The notes: generated by a model not told the origin, from the sequence alone. Numbered from the stretch's first letter, positions 23,520-36,349 are shown. The stretch: 64,000 nt of DNA from Epiperipatus broadwayi (GCA_028023455.1 JAQFVV010012497.1:1554001-1618000), one strand, 5' to 3'. Translations and numbers: made by a program.

Positions 23520-24131
23520 AGAAACAATCTCTTTCAGATCAAGTTAAAAAGAAAAGAAAAAACCATAATAAAAACAAGCATCATCTGATATATATGTATA
23601 AATTGATTTTAAAAAAGTTGCTGAATTATTCACGATAATAATTTCACATTTCCCCAATTTTTCTTTTATTTAATTGATTTTTTATTTATTTTCACAATTG
23701 GGGTATTTCATTTTGATTTACAATTGCTAATATTTATAATATTTCAAGGAATAATTTCTGGATTTTTAAGATCTTTTCAATTATGCTATTTGTGATTAGA
23801 TTTCAGTTTCTTTGGGTTTAAGTTCTTTTCTACTTTTACAGTGGCCTACAGAATAAACTGTACTGATTTTTTTATTAGCATTTATTCTAAATTTCTATCA
23901 TTAACTTAGCTATGTAATCATTAAATGGATGTTCTTAAATGAAATTCAGTTTGATGCTTGCTATATCCTTTACCTAATTTTATCAACTTGTATAAAGACT
24001 GTCTAATCATTGTATTGGTCCATTATGTAAATCTGAGAATTTTTATTCATCAATTACATTTCTAGTCTGTTTCTATTCATAAAATATTAATCTAAAATAA
24101 ACAGAATTGTTTCAATTCAGTAATTTGTGAA

Positions 24132-24228
24132 GCATTGGTGGCTGAGTGGTCATCACAGCTGCCTTACAAGCAGTTATCGCAGGTTCGCTTCCCGGCCGAT
24201 GCTTTGACACACGGGAAAAAAAAATTGA
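24132..24228 (+). repeat. tRNA-Val(UAC)-like SINE head (SINE-B)
   Basis: 24132-24202 (71 nt) folds as a tRNA-like cloverleaf: acceptor GCATTGG pairs with CCGATGC (one G-U), box A GGCTGAGTGGTC, anticodon loop CTTACAA (anticodon TAC) on a 5-bp stem closed by one G-T pair, and box B GGTTCGCTTCC. The T stem has mismatches, arguing against a functional tRNA. The sequence continues TTTGACACACGGG into an A run, as in the copies at 42473 (- strand) and 9536 (- strand). The shared non-tRNA tail shows this is a SINE, not a tRNA gene. Confidence 0.75.
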
Positions 24229-25269
24229 ATAATTTTAGATTCAGATTGGTTAAATGTAATGAAAAATTAAAAATAATGTTAATAACTGAAGAAACATATA
24301 AGAAAAAACATTTGAAAGGTAGTCAGTGGTAAAAAAAAAAGAACTATATTTCAACCAATCATTACGTGAACGCCGATGATTTTTTTCATTTCTTATAAAT
24401 TACAATTTCTGATTATTCATTTCTATTGTATTTTCTTGGTCTAAAATTAAATATTTTAAATAAAAATTTAAATCTAGACACATTATTAGTCAATATCCTA
24501 TTAAAAATAATCATAAATCAATAAATATTTATGAAACATAATTGTTTTTTGTTTTTATCAACAAATGTCATTGATATGCAAAGAGTGGTCAAGTGTTGTT
24601 CACTTTCCCATGCTTATTTTTCTTGTAAAATTTAAAATTTTTCAAATCAAACTTTATCTAAATTAATGTAAAATCTTAATTATGAATGTAAAAAATTATG
24701 ATAAATATATTTATTTACATTCAAAATCAATTATGAATGTGTAAAACATTTTGTTTTGATTTCTGACTGACATTTAGAAACACCTGGAGAACAATGGCCG
24801 AAGTTGACAGCCATCCAACCAGAGAAAAGGGTTGGGTTATATATCAATATATGGCAATGAAATTTGATTTTTTTTTCCAAAGTATATTGCCAAATGTGGA
24901 TTTTTTTAAAACCAAAATTTTAAATTTCAAATTTACTATAAAATAAGCATAAAATGAAAAATATGCGACCAAAATTGGACAAGAAATAGTGCAAGATGTT
25001 TAGTAAAACATAATAAACATGAATGGGATCTAAAACAGGACAGTTTCTAAACATAATTAACAGCTGACTAGTTTTAAGAAAATCAAGTGCCAGATATACC
25101 CTTTACAGAATGGTCTTTTCCTAGGAAACACAGTAAAATTATTTCAATTTAACATTGTGAGTATAATAAAATCAAAAATGGAGATTTTCTACAAATTGTT
25201 ATAATTGTACTTTAAAAGACTCTTCGCTCATCTAATAAAGTATATTTTCTTTAAATTGCTAGGTTCATA

Positions 25270-27797
25270 TTGATAATTGATTGATTGCATTGAAAACATG
25301 GTATGGCTACTTTTGTTTCAAATCATCTTGTAAAGCAAATAAATTTCATTGAAGATAATTTAAATGATATTGCAATCACAATTTTGAATAAATAATTTTT
25401 ACTTATGCAATATATATCTATTTATAAACCTTCCAATTAAAACTCTTCTAGATATTCCTACATGTCTTTATGGGAGGTTTTAATTCTACTAGTCTTTGGG
25501 AATATGTAAACAAGAATCAATGATAATGTATTTACTTTATAATGGTAATCAAGGAGGATAGTTCCATTTAGGATGATGATGGAACAGAAGCAACTTATTT
25601 ATGTTTTGTTTTGACATTTAGCAATACCCGCTGAAGGATTAATATTAGTTTGTTTCCTTATAGCTAACATAAACCAAGTTTAATCACTTTTGGAATCCAC
25701 ATTTTGAAAGCTATTCTGCTTCAAGGTGGAATTTAAGGAAAGTTAAGTGGAGTCAATATACACTACATCTTGAAAAGAATATTAATAGAATCTTTCCAAT
25801 TTCCTCTTGCCATGATGATTTTAATAAATTCATAGTAACAGCTGCCAGAAAGACTATCTTTCATGAATAGTGAAAGCAATTCATTTAAGGTTGGTACAAA
25901 GCCAACAGGAAACTTTGCGATCAATTTTTGTTGCCAATTCCAAGAAGAAACAAAATTTTATGAGATCTAGTTATAATACCTAATCTCTTTCATGAAAGCT
26001 TAATGGCTATGAAAACACCTCTTAAAGAAATATTGTTATTGCTAATCTTATTTAATCCAAGGTTGATAGAATTTGAAAAAGGTTCATTAGAACAAAATTG
26101 CAAAGCTTCTCTTTCATAATCTAATTTCAGTATGATAAAATCTGTTATATATGTGTCCTTGATTTCTTATATCAGGAAAGGGTCCAGAAGGGAATACTAT
26201 ACTTTCAGGATGTTTAAAACAACTTGGGACTTAAGTCCAGAACTTAGTTGGTAAAATTATTCGTTAACATTATTCATACAAAAGCTATTAAAAAAGTTTA
26301 GCATAAAAGCAAAACTATTGCAGTCTTAAAATTGAATAAAGCCACCAATAATTAAAAAAATTATCATCCACTATCATTATCAAATTTAAAAAAAAAAACA
26401 AGAATTTTATAAAGCAGGTTGTTTTAAGCCAATAAGAAGCTGTTGTGTGTAAGTTTTATCTTTAACAATGTCTATTGAAAAAAGCTTTTGAAATAAATCA
26501 AAAATATTACTTTTACAGATGTAATCTAGGTTTATGATTCTGTTTGAAAAAATTGTTTAATTTCTAAAAAATTTAATGCATGAAAACTATTAAATTACTT
26601 AGTGTTTTCCTGAAGGTTTGTGATGATGATCTAGTTGTATTTTTATATTGGACTATTTCCATCATCTAATGTAAGTATTGAATGTCTTTAGTAAAAAATA
26701 TTTTTTATTTAAATATTCCAAATACATTCATCTGTCAGTAATAGCACATCAAAGGTTCGAATCCCATGCTAGTACTGTCACTGGTCAGGCCAACAACGCC
26801 TGAAGAAAAGGAGAATAATACCTCTCGAAACGTTGTGCATATACTAACTTGTTTGATGTATGATTACTAACAGTTGAATGTATTTGGAATATTTAAATAA
26901 AAGTTAAATTTCTCTAAAGACATTCAATACTCATATTAGATAATGGAAATAGTCCAATATAAAAATACAAGTATTAAATTACTTCCACAAAATGCTTTTC
27001 AATAGAAAAAGTCACTTATAATAATCAATAATCGTGTAGATACAAAATTTTACAAAATAGTCTTCCCTGACATTCAATTTTCTAACCTATTTTATTTAGT
27101 AAATTCATCAAAAATCTTTTCAAAACAGAATACTGGATTCGTTTATGCTGATAATATTGCTTTTCTCAAAAGACGTTCGTTCCTGAAATAGAAAAATCTC
27201 AATAAGATTATGAAAGTATTAGAAATCTAAGACTGAGATCTTATTTTCACTCTAATAAAGACAGTGTGTTTACTTTTAAACTAAACAATAGGAAATTTAT
27301 TTTGCAATCGAATATAATTTTTTCAATAATAGATTGAAATCTAATCTCATCCCATGCTATTTAGGAATAACCTTGAATCATAGCCAAACTTATTTTCCTC
27401 ATTTATTTAAGATTAGATCAAACAATTTCCAAGAATAGTTTTCTTGGAAAGAAAGCTGTCTTTACTCGGAGTTACGATGCAAATATTTATTGACAGCTTC
27501 CTTAGCAAAGTATCATATTTTGCTAATTAAAACTACTCCTGTTTGGTGGGGAGGGGTCCTATACTAAACTTCCAGATAATCAATTAAATATTAACATGAG
27601 AAATATTATTGATACACTCAAATTTATTCTTATATAATGACTTCCTGTTATTTCACACATTCTTCTGTCAAATATCAGAAGTCGTTACACAAAAATGTAT
27701 ATAAAGTCGTTAATCTTGTGTTTAGATTTGTAGAGGTCCCTACTGTCGCATTTTAAATACTGTTAAATGCCAAGAACATTTGTGGGTTGAAATAAGG
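25270..27797 (+). pseudogene. Jockey-type LINE (APE endonuclease + RT), decayed
   Basis: Multi-frame remnant of the polyprotein usually annotated as RNA-directed DNA polymerase from mobile element jockey. In order: the endonuclease N-terminal part (25300-25480, FVSNHLVKQINFIEDN, then ISIYKPS), GGFNSTSLWEY at about 25470-25505 (counterpart of GDFN-H--WGY), an uninterrupted block at 25727-25870 starting WNLRKVKWSQYT and containing AARKTI, then RT with SKTIAVLKLNKATNN and KNYHPLSL (26300-26370), a diverged motif A region (26510-26540), an insertion (F2, 26601-26971), FVYADNIAFL (motif C, Asp to Asn) at about 27140-27170, and the C-terminal YLGITLNHS, NQLNINMRNII and WLPVIS blocks to about 27640. 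It has many stops and frameshifts. The end is cut by the next LINE at about 27797. The block order is exactly that of the family. Confidence 0.8.
26601..26971 (+). mobile_element. F2 fold-back element, complete, with 13-bp target duplication
   Basis: The 371-bp element is bounded by identical 13-mers TATTAAATTACTT at 26588-26600 and 26972-26984. Inside, about 100-bp arms (26634-26738 and 26872-26971) are reverse complements with few mismatches, including GGACTATTTCCAT and GTATTGAATGTCTTTAG. The unique centre carries GGTTCGAATCCC, a perfect box-B-type sequence, and GAGAATAATACCTCTCGAAACG. It splits the RT of the Jockey remnant, so it is younger than that element. The 33 bp left of the left arm (26601-26633) have no partner on the right, so the ends are asymmetric. 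No protein is encoded. Confidence 0.85.
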
Positions 27798-30700
27798 TTG
27801 GGAAGACCAGAAATGGATGGGGGCTATAGTTTATATAGCTACTGGAGATAGCCAAACTATAAGGCAGTGGAACAATAGCATATATGAGTGCCTAGTTAAG
27901 GATGTACAGAGTTTTAAAGAAAAGGGGAAGAGAATAATGGTTATAGGAGATATGAATGGGCATATTGAAAAAATTGATATAGATGATAAGAATGGACAGC
28001 TTTTGAAGAAATTTTGTCAGAGAGTAAATTTGAGCATTGGAAACTTATCAAATATTTATGAGGGACAATACACATGGTCTAGAAATAATATATCCCACAC
28101 AATAGATTATGTATTGGTAGAGAAAGAGGAAATGAATAAAGTACTGAAAATTAAGATGTTTGATAATGAAGAAAGAGTATGTAATAGCGATCATAATTTT
28201 TTTGTAATTGAAATAATTAGTAATGTGATGAAAAATAGAAATAAAAGTAGAAACAATAGTGAAAGATGTGGATGGAGAGTGAATGATAAGAATAAGTTAG
28301 AAGAGTATAAAATACAAGTTGAAGAAACCATGGAAGAGTTGGTTGGAAATGAGTATGAGGACTGGTGTGATGAAATAGAAAAAGTGGCAAATAGGGTTTT
28401 AGGTGAGAATATTCAGAAGAATAAAAGTAATAGAAAAATGAGAGTTTACAGAGGAAAAAAGTATGCAGAGAATATAAGTGTGAAAGAAGTTAGCTAAAAT
28501 AGATAATTATAGAGAGAGAATGAAACTAAATGGTAAATTATTGGATGATATTAATAAAAGTGAAAGAGATTGGAGTAAAAGAATTTGGAATTATAATAAA
28601 AGGAGAAATTTAGGGGAAAGAGAGATAGTATTATTGGATGAGGAGAGAATAGAGTGTAGCTCTAGAGAAGAATTAGAGAGAATATTGAATAGTTATGTAA
28701 TGGATATAGAAAAGATGTTAGATGTGAAGGACAGAGGGATAGAAAATATGAAAGCATATAGTAATGGGAATATTAGTTTTACAGAAAATGAACTGAATAA
28801 GGCAGGGAAGAAAGTGAGAAGTGGTAAGGCAAAAGGGTTAGATGGATGGGCAGCAGAGATGGTAATGAATTTAGGGCATAGGACAAAAGTAAAGTTACTA
28901 TCATGTTTTAATAAGATGGCACAGAAGAGAGTTTTTCGGGTAGTTGGAGTAATACGAGAGTAAGATTATTATTTAAAGGAAAAGGTAAGGATCATAGAAA
29001 ATTAAATAATTATAGACGGATAGCGGTAACATCAGTTTTATATAAAGTTTTTTCATATATGCTGGCTGGAAGAGTTGCAAAATGAATGGAAGAAAATAAT
29101 GTAGTGGGGGAAATGCAAGAGGTTTTAAATCAGGTGTATAGGAGATAGTTTATTTGTAGTTACACAACTTATGGATATGAGTAGGAATTCAGGTAGACAG
29201 TTATATATGAGTTTTATAGATATAGAGAAGGCATATAATAGAGTGAATAGAAATAGATTATGGATAAGTTTAGCAAATTTGGGAATGGATGAAGCTTTAG
29301 TGGGTGTTATTAAGAAATTATATGAAAATAATTACTATATATATCAATTAGGGGATATAGAATCAGTTAAAGTTAAAAATGGGGTGGGACTGAGGCAAGG
29401 ATGCTCTATGTCACGTATTTTGTTTGTGTTGTATTTGAGTAAAATGGATAGAGCAATAGAAAGACTAGGAAGAGGGATAAAGATACCGTTAATAGGTGGC
29501 AAGAGAGTATATACATTGTCGGGTCTTTTTTTTTTTGCATATGATGTCTTTTTGTGTGCAGAAAGAAGAGAAAATATGGAAGTTATGTTGAGGACACGCA
29601 CAAGGGTGGATAAAGATATGGGTATTAAATTTAGTGAAGAAAAATCAAATATAATGATGGTTAATACTGGGGAAAGAGAAGACAAAGATTTCTTATTGGG
29701 GGGTATAAAGTTAAGTGTGGGAATAGATATAGTTATTTGGGAATCATCTTGAGTAATCAGAAAAATATCTTGGATGAATGGGAGAAAAAAATTGATAAAT
29801 GAAGCAAAGAAAAGAAAGGGATTGATAAAGAAATTAACAGTGGTTTCATATAATAAATATGATGTAGCTAGAATTGTATGGAAGGGAGTGGCAGTAGCAG
29901 GGTTAACATACGGCAATGATGTGTTATGTGTTAGTAAAGGGCTATTAGATTACTTAGAAAAAGTACAAAGGAAAGTAGGAAGACATGCATTAAATGCAGA
30001 GGTGTGGACAGAAAAGGAGGCAATTCAAGAAGAAATGGGATGGTCAAGTTTTTATATGAGGGATGCAGAAAGAAAATTGAAAATGTTCGGTAGATTGCAG
30101 TTTATAGATAAGAAAAGAATAGCCAAAATAGTATTTAATTGTGTTACAAGTAAAGGGCAGGCAACAAGATGGGTGAGAAAGGTAATGGGGTATGCAGAAG
30201 ATTTGGATAAAGAATTTATGTCAGTATACTTGTACAAAAGGTGGGATAATTGTGTTAGGAGGATTGTTGAGTGTTATAGTGGTAAGGAGTGGGATAGAAG
30301 AATAGATGCATTAATACAGAATAGGGAGTTGGAGAGATGGAGAACTAGTATGGAGAGTAAAATGAGTTTAAATATATATAGAAGTAAACAGGACATTGGG
30401 TGTGAATTAATTTATGATAATAGTAAGGAAAGTAGTTTATTGTTTATGGCTTGAACGGGATCTTTAGCAACAAGGAAATATACACATAAATGGAAAAATA
30501 TGGGTGATTTAGTCTGCAAGTTGTGTAAGGAAGGCATAGAAAATATTAGGCATCTATTACTTCAATGTAAATGCTTGGAAGCAGAAAGGGTACAAATAAT
30601 GAAGTTATGGAAGATTAAATATGAACAAAGTGATTATACAGAAAGTGAGTTATTGTTTTTATGCTAAGTTTGGGAAAAGATAAAGGGGATTTAGATATGA

Positions 30701-30880
30701 AGGAGTTGACAAAGATTATGTTGTGGAAATGGGATGGAGCAGATTATGAGAAAACAGGATGGACAATGGAAAGGGAAGGTAAAGTGGCTAACACGTTTCT
30801 CTGGACATGGCTGCTGAGAGATTCCTGACTCAGTTTAAAGAGAAGTCACAGTATATCACATCACACATAGTCTTAAGGTT
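27798..30880 (+). pseudogene. APE-type LINE (endonuclease, RT, C-terminal zinc knuckle), near full coding length
   Basis: Five open segments: 27817-28497 (endonuclease: MVIGDMNGH, YTWSRNN, TIDYVLV, NSDHNF), 28520-28963 (linker and RT start, SGKAKGLDGWAAEMV), a frameshifted bridge to 29170 containing NNYRRIAVTSVLYKVF, 29171-29752 (RT: FIDIEKAYNRVNR motif A, GLRQGCSMSRILFVLY motif B, FAYDVFLCAE motif C, then IKFSEEKSNIMMV), and 29774-30454 followed after one stop by CKLCKEGIENIRHLLLQC (a CX2C-X8-H-X4-C zinc knuckle) to about 30823. Motif C reads FAYD instead of FADD, so a catalytic Asp is lost. Most breaks are single stops or 1-base shifts, and coding-strand purine bias is intact, so this copy is younger than the RTE and Jockey copies. 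The clade is not assigned. Left end abuts the Jockey remnant. Confidence 0.85.
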
Positions 30881-31450
30881 ATAGCCTTAATATATATTAT
30901 AAAGCTTTTAAGCATGTCAGACTTGACAATAACAGACTCGCTATAATTCAAGATTTTTAGTTTCACTATCTAAGACTCATTTCAAATCAAGACCTTTTTT
31001 GGATATTCAACCAAGAATCTACAATCAGAAATGATTGTATAAAAAATGAAATTCTTATAGTATTGTAAACAAATTTATTTTTCCTAGATTAAATGTGGGT
31101 ACACCAAACTATGAATCACATGTTGACTGCTGAATCTATAACTACAGTGATAAAATTGAAGGACTTGATAAAGTCACTAGTGAATCTAACTTGTAGTTGG
31201 AATATCTACCACCACCTTTATATTTTGTTAATAGTTAAGTTGTTTTAAAAAAATTCAATAAAGTCAGGGCTAATTAAATTCTATTATCAGACTTGAAAGC
31301 TGGGTTGAGGATTTAGCACAGATTTTCTTTTGGAGTAATTAAGGCTTTTTAATTTGAATGAAATATGTCTAATATGATTCGTGGGTTTAATTTTTTTGCT
31401 CTACAGAATTTGCAAACTTGTCCAGATTCTATTATAATTTCAGAATATTA
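30881..31450. other. No recognisable feature
   Basis: AT-rich sequence between the LINE 3' end and a SINE copy. The exact LINE 3' end is uncertain because no tail repeat or target duplication is evident. Confidence 0.4.
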
Positions 31451-31454
31451 TTGC

Positions 31455-31640
31455 AAGAAATGATGCAGCAAATAGAGTGGCAGACTCTGGAGTTCAAGGT
31501 CCAAAGATTATGGCCTAGACATGTCATTACTTCCAGTACTTCGTGAGTTAATAAACCATTCAATTATATTATTACATACCTTTTGTTCCACAGAATCTTC
31601 AAATTTTATCAAGTATTTCGGTGGTGGTTTTAAAATGTCA
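31455..31640 (+). repeat. SINE-A copy with long 3' tail
   Basis: Contains AATAGAGTGGCAGACTCTGG, AGTTCAAGGTCC, TGTCATTACTTCCAGTACTT, then AATAAACCATTCAATTA and the tail with CACAGAATCTTCAAATTTTATC. Box A (ATAGAGTGGCAG) is well preserved; the ACTTCTTATGAACTTC block is shortened. Confidence 0.65.
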
Positions 31641-32064
31641 CTGCCATAATTATCCATATAAAATTTGATTCCTGCATTTCATAGTTCTGAAAAGTCCTTC
31701 ATTTCATAGTGAAATTAAAATCATTTATGACATTGATTTGTCTCTTTCTTCATTTAATTAAGAACAAATATTTTACCTGGTCTTATTTGAATTGCCTCAT
31801 CTGTAGTGAGTATGCTAATAGAAAAGTCAAAATGTTCACCCTCTGTCTGAAATTTTCTGGTTTAAATATATGAGAAAAACAATTTAGAGTTCAATAATTC
31901 TTACCTGTTTAATTCTGCAAGGGTTTTTTATTTATTTATTAATACTTTAAATAACAGTAAATGGAACATGATTTGTAAATACATGATAGAATTTCTTTCA
32001 ATATTATATCTACTATTTTTATTGTTTCAATATATGGTTTACCAGAACTTTACCACCAAATATA

Positions 32065-32185
32065 TTTATTGGATGGCTTTATTGCTTGGGAGTTTTTAAG
32101 AAGCTTGTGTGCTGGAAATGTGAAAATTAGAATTGATCCAAAACATTACATTCTAGAGTTTGAATCTCTACTACTATACTAAATC
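32065..32185 (-). repeat. SINE-A copy, inverted
   Basis: On the - strand: a diverged promoter half with AGAATGTAATG and ATTCTAATTTTC, then ACAAGCTTCTTAAAAACTCC and CAAGCAATAAA. It is the only clear - strand member of this family seen here. Confidence 0.5.
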
Positions 32186-33594
32186 AAGGAGTGCAAAAAT
32201 AATTAAATGTCTCTTGCTTGGGAGTTAATAATAAGTTTGAGTGATCTCAAGGTATTTTTAAATTATCTATTGTTATCTGCCAATGTACAAATATTACATG
32301 GTTCTATCTTATGGAAATGCATGTATTCAGCTGGTTCTTTGTTTTATTGGTGTATTGAGATATATTTCTTTCTGCTGTCATGTTCTAGTTGCAGCAATGT
32401 AACTATATATCAGCTGTTCTTAACCTGTGAAATATTTTGTTAATTGCAGATTGCATTTATTATGAAATTTAATCAAATGAAATAGCTCTTTTATAAAAAA
32501 AAAAAAAAAACCGAAACAAAAATATGATGTAGCATTCTGTTTTTGTCATACCTTTGTAAACTTCGAATATAGAGTACTTGCTAAATATGTTAACACAGAT
32601 ATACAGAAGCATGTGTACATTGTTTTCTTAAATAAACAAACAAAATTCAAAGACTAAATATGGATATGACTAGTATTTAAATTTTTTGAATTAATAAACT
32701 GATTTATAATAAATATTTATTGGATATATCTTAAGTTACAATTCCCCCCTGCAAAATTAAGGTATCCTTTATCAGAGCTTCAAAAATGAGTTTACTGTTA
32801 AATAAAAGAACACTTTTCATTTCTCTCTTAGAACTTAAAGGAACTAAGACCATTACTCTATAATGGATCAATAATGTCTGAAAATGATTTGTTGTCACAA
32901 AACCTGCTGTTTTGAATGTTCTCAGTGTAAAGACTATTGATCTGAGGAATAAAGCATAATGTATGTACATTTCATGATCATAGATTTATACATTTATAAT
33001 GACACTCATAGTATGAGTACATCAATAACTAGGCTTGAGATTTATTATGAAGCAGAGTATATAAAAGACAAAGCTGTATAAAAAGGCAATTCTTATATTT
33101 TGATCCTAATAATATCTGGAGACTTTATATTACATTGAGTCTATTCTTAACATTTTATTAGTATATATGCTACCTGTGAATTTTTCAGAATTGTCTGGTT
33201 AGATTTATTAATTCATTTTATTATCTGCATTGCAACCATGTTAGTCTAGGATTTTTTATTTTGCATATTTGGTTAGCTCCTAGAAAGTAAGAATGTTACA
33301 GAGCTTATCTAAAATAAATATTTTTTCTGGATGGAAATAATTATTATTGTTCTTATTGATTACAGAAACTGTTTAATTATTGTAAATATTATGGAGGGTA
33401 TTTTAGTACTGTTCTGCAAGACTTACACATATTGACTAAGAATAATGTTAGAATGTGACAAGTTTTTCTAGAGCATTGTAATAATATTGGCAGTCACTAG
33501 TATTTTAGGTGAAATTAGCTTATTCATTTCTTAATTCACTGGGATTATTCAATAGATTTTTATAATTTGGTGAATTGATTAGTCTCTTGCCTGG

Positions 33595-33705
33595 AATGGT
33601 TTGATATATTAATAGAATGTCAGACTGCAGCTTAAGCTCTGTATTGCAGTTCAGTGTTTGAACTTCTTATGAACTCTTGAACAATATACTATTTGATTAT
33701 ATTTC
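33595..33705 (+). repeat. SINE-A copy, diverged
   Basis: TGGTTTGATATATTAATAGAATG, TCAGACTGCAGC, then TTCAGTGTTTGAACTTC, TTATGAACTCTTGAACAATA and TATTTGATTAT. Box A is degraded; the 3' half is clear. Confidence 0.55.
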
Positions 33706-33809
33706 AAATGTACACATGTTTGTTAATCTGCATAATGAAACATTTTCTTTCTTCTTTATAATCTAAAACTGAATACACTTTCAGGAGCTCTTTTAAATTA
33801 ACTATTGTT

Positions 33810-34215
33810 TTTGTTTTATTTGTAGTGCAATGTATTAAGCATGCATTTTTATTTAAGAAAAATTTAATGTTTTGTAAATATAAAGCAGACAGAAAAACCA
33901 ACATAGATGCATATGTAAAAAATCTATGTAATATTGGTTGTAGCAAAAATATTCTGATGAATGTTATCAAACAATTCTATAGAAACATAAAGCAAACTTT
34001 AAAACCACAAGTTGAAAATAAACCATGGGTTAGCGGGGTTAGCATGTCTTACATACCATGATTAACAAAATAAAATCTGTGAACTTTCAAAGTTAGTTTC
34101 TGTATTCTCCCAAATCTTAATAAGTTGATTAAAAACATAAAAGAAATTACAAACAGATTAGCACAGCACAAACACTTATATAAGAGTGCTAAAAATCACT
34201 TGGAATATAAGTCTG
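33810..34215 (+). pseudogene. Possible Penelope-like retroelement fragment
   Basis: An open stretch (33825-34061) reads KADRKTNIDAYVKNLCNIGC, then LMNVIKQFYRN and KPWVSGVSMSYIP; after two stops the same region continues FKVSFCILPNLNKLIKNIK. The order (helical region, then a W/Y-rich VSMSYIPxLT segment and an F-V-F---N-L segment) resembles the region between RT and the GIY-YIG endonuclease of Penelope-like elements. No RT motif or GIY-YIG motif is recognisable on either side. An ancient fragment if the call is right. Confidence 0.35.
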
Positions 34216-34219
34216 TTTT

Positions 34220-36345
34220 CTGGGATCCTGAAAAAGTTTTATCATAGCTTTGATCCAGACAAATATGTAGCATGATAACAGAAAAAAAAATCAAAATGTG
34301 GTTTATTGTCAACCATAGAAAAGTAATAAACAAAAGAAAAAACAGTCCAATTATATAACAAATATTTAAATGCAAATGTACGTATAATTGCAATACAATA
34401 CAAATAAAGTCACAACAATAATTAATGTAAGAGAGTTATGATTATGGTGAACTTCATCAAAAGTGCATTTAGCTTTAGATTATAAAGTAAAAAAAAACCA
34501 CTTCATTATGCAGATGAACAAATGTAAGCAAATTTGAATTACATATACAAATGAAGGGAGAAATCATTTGTTATTTGATTATATTTGTAAGATATGTGGT
34601 TTCAAAATGTTTCCTTAAAGTATTGCATTTTTTTATGTTAGTATTAGTTATATGGTGCTCCAATTACTTTATATCCACAATTATTTTATTCAGGTGATTT
34701 TCAGATCTAAGTACCTTCCATATTTTTTAATGCTTTTTAAAGTCATTTCAATAAGACAATTATTTTTTTTACTTAGTGATCTAATAATTGGGCAGTTGAC
34801 AAATTTTGATTGTTGCATTATTAAATTGTATTGTTATTTTTTCATTATGGACTTTTCATGATGACATGATACGTATCCAAAAGATCTTCCATATAAAATG
34901 CTATCACATATTTGTGGCAAATTTGAATAGATTGGTATTCTATTGATGCTGAGAGTGATAATCTATTACTAGGATCCTTGACATATCATCATGATGATTT
35001 TCAAGAAAATTAGACCATGTTCATCACAAAAGTGAAACATTGATGATTATATAATTTGAAAATATAATGGTGTTAATATACCATTATTGTTTTTATAACA
35101 AAATACAGAATATGGATCCATTGATAGGTATTGTTTTGTTTGTTTAGATTCTTCATTTTAATAAAATTTGAAATAGTTTAGAACTATATAAATATCTTTA
35201 ACATTATCTCTCAGTACCAATTGTTGAAGCATTTCTTTAGTATGTTATTTACATATAATTTTAAAATATAATACACAAAGTTAGAAGAATTGATTAAACT
35301 TGAATATAAAGGAACAAAATGCAAATAATCTTTATTTGTTTGATAATTATTATGTTTAATAATAACTACAAAGCTATTCAAGAAGTTATTGTAATACCTA
35401 AATTGCCAAAGGAGAATTTTGAAAACTAGCATCAGTTTGTGTAGTTTTAATCATGAGTTTAGGCCCTTAATATAGAGAAATGTAATTTTTTTATTCCCTA
35501 ACATATAGATTTAATACAATGTCTTTGAATCATTTTTTTTTTCTTCTTAATCAAATTATCTTTGATTCTAGGCTAGTGCTCCTTCTTGATCAATTTCTGA
35601 TTTTTTAATTGTTTTGTTCACTTGATTGTTCTATATTTTCTCTTTTAATTGAGATAATTGATCTGATGCTACTTTCATCAATTTTAGTTTTTGAATTTTT
35701 CTATAAAATGAAAGTTGCAATCAATGGGTTTGAAATCAATCAATATATAATATCTATATCATTATTAGTAAGTTGCAATTGTATTTATGTGATCATCAGA
35801 ACTACTTAGCATTTTCCTTGACTAATGCTGGTATGTTAGTTTATATTTGATTGTTCCTGGTTACACTTTTCTTCCAGATCAAAATAAATTTGTGAGTTTT
35901 CTTTAAAGACTTAGTTGTCCTTTCCATTAGAAATGATTTAGGTCTATGAAACTTAAATAGTTAAAAACGAATGTTTCAATTTAGAAAATCTGTAACATTA
36001 ATATACATTTATCTCTTAGACAATTATCAGATTAATATCTGCAGATTCAACATATATTTACATACACCTTTTCTTATATATGTCAATGATTTTTAAACCC
36101 ATATTTTTTCTTTGATAAAATAAATGTTTTATTGTTTCCTACATTGACAATTTTGGACAACCTGTATCTTTTTCTTGTATGGTGTCAGATACTCCAATGC
36201 CTCCACATCATAACTTTGATATATCCATAATTACATTCATCACATATTAATATTAATATGCTAGGCTTGACATAATGACAAATCACACACCACATTTTCC
36301 ACATAATCAACCAATAGCAATTCCTGTTTTTTTGCAGCAGAAAAT
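34220..36345. other. No supported gene
   Basis: Several 60-75 codon frames occur on both strands but are low-complexity AT-rich translations. No repeat family from elsewhere in the window is recognised. Confidence 0.4.
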
Positions 36346-36349
36346 TAAA

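Noticed and set aside
24132-24202. Functional tRNA-Val(UAC) gene
   Set aside because: The cloverleaf has T-stem mismatches, and the downstream tail is shared with two other dispersed copies, which marks a SINE rather than a tRNA gene.
29344-29916. 190-codon - strand open frame
   Set aside because: It is antisense to the RT of the APE-type LINE; its composition reflects the purine-biased opposite strand and no domain is recognisable.
33704-33970. 88-codon - strand frame
   Set aside because: It overlaps the + strand retroelement-like reading and a SINE tail and shows no domain.
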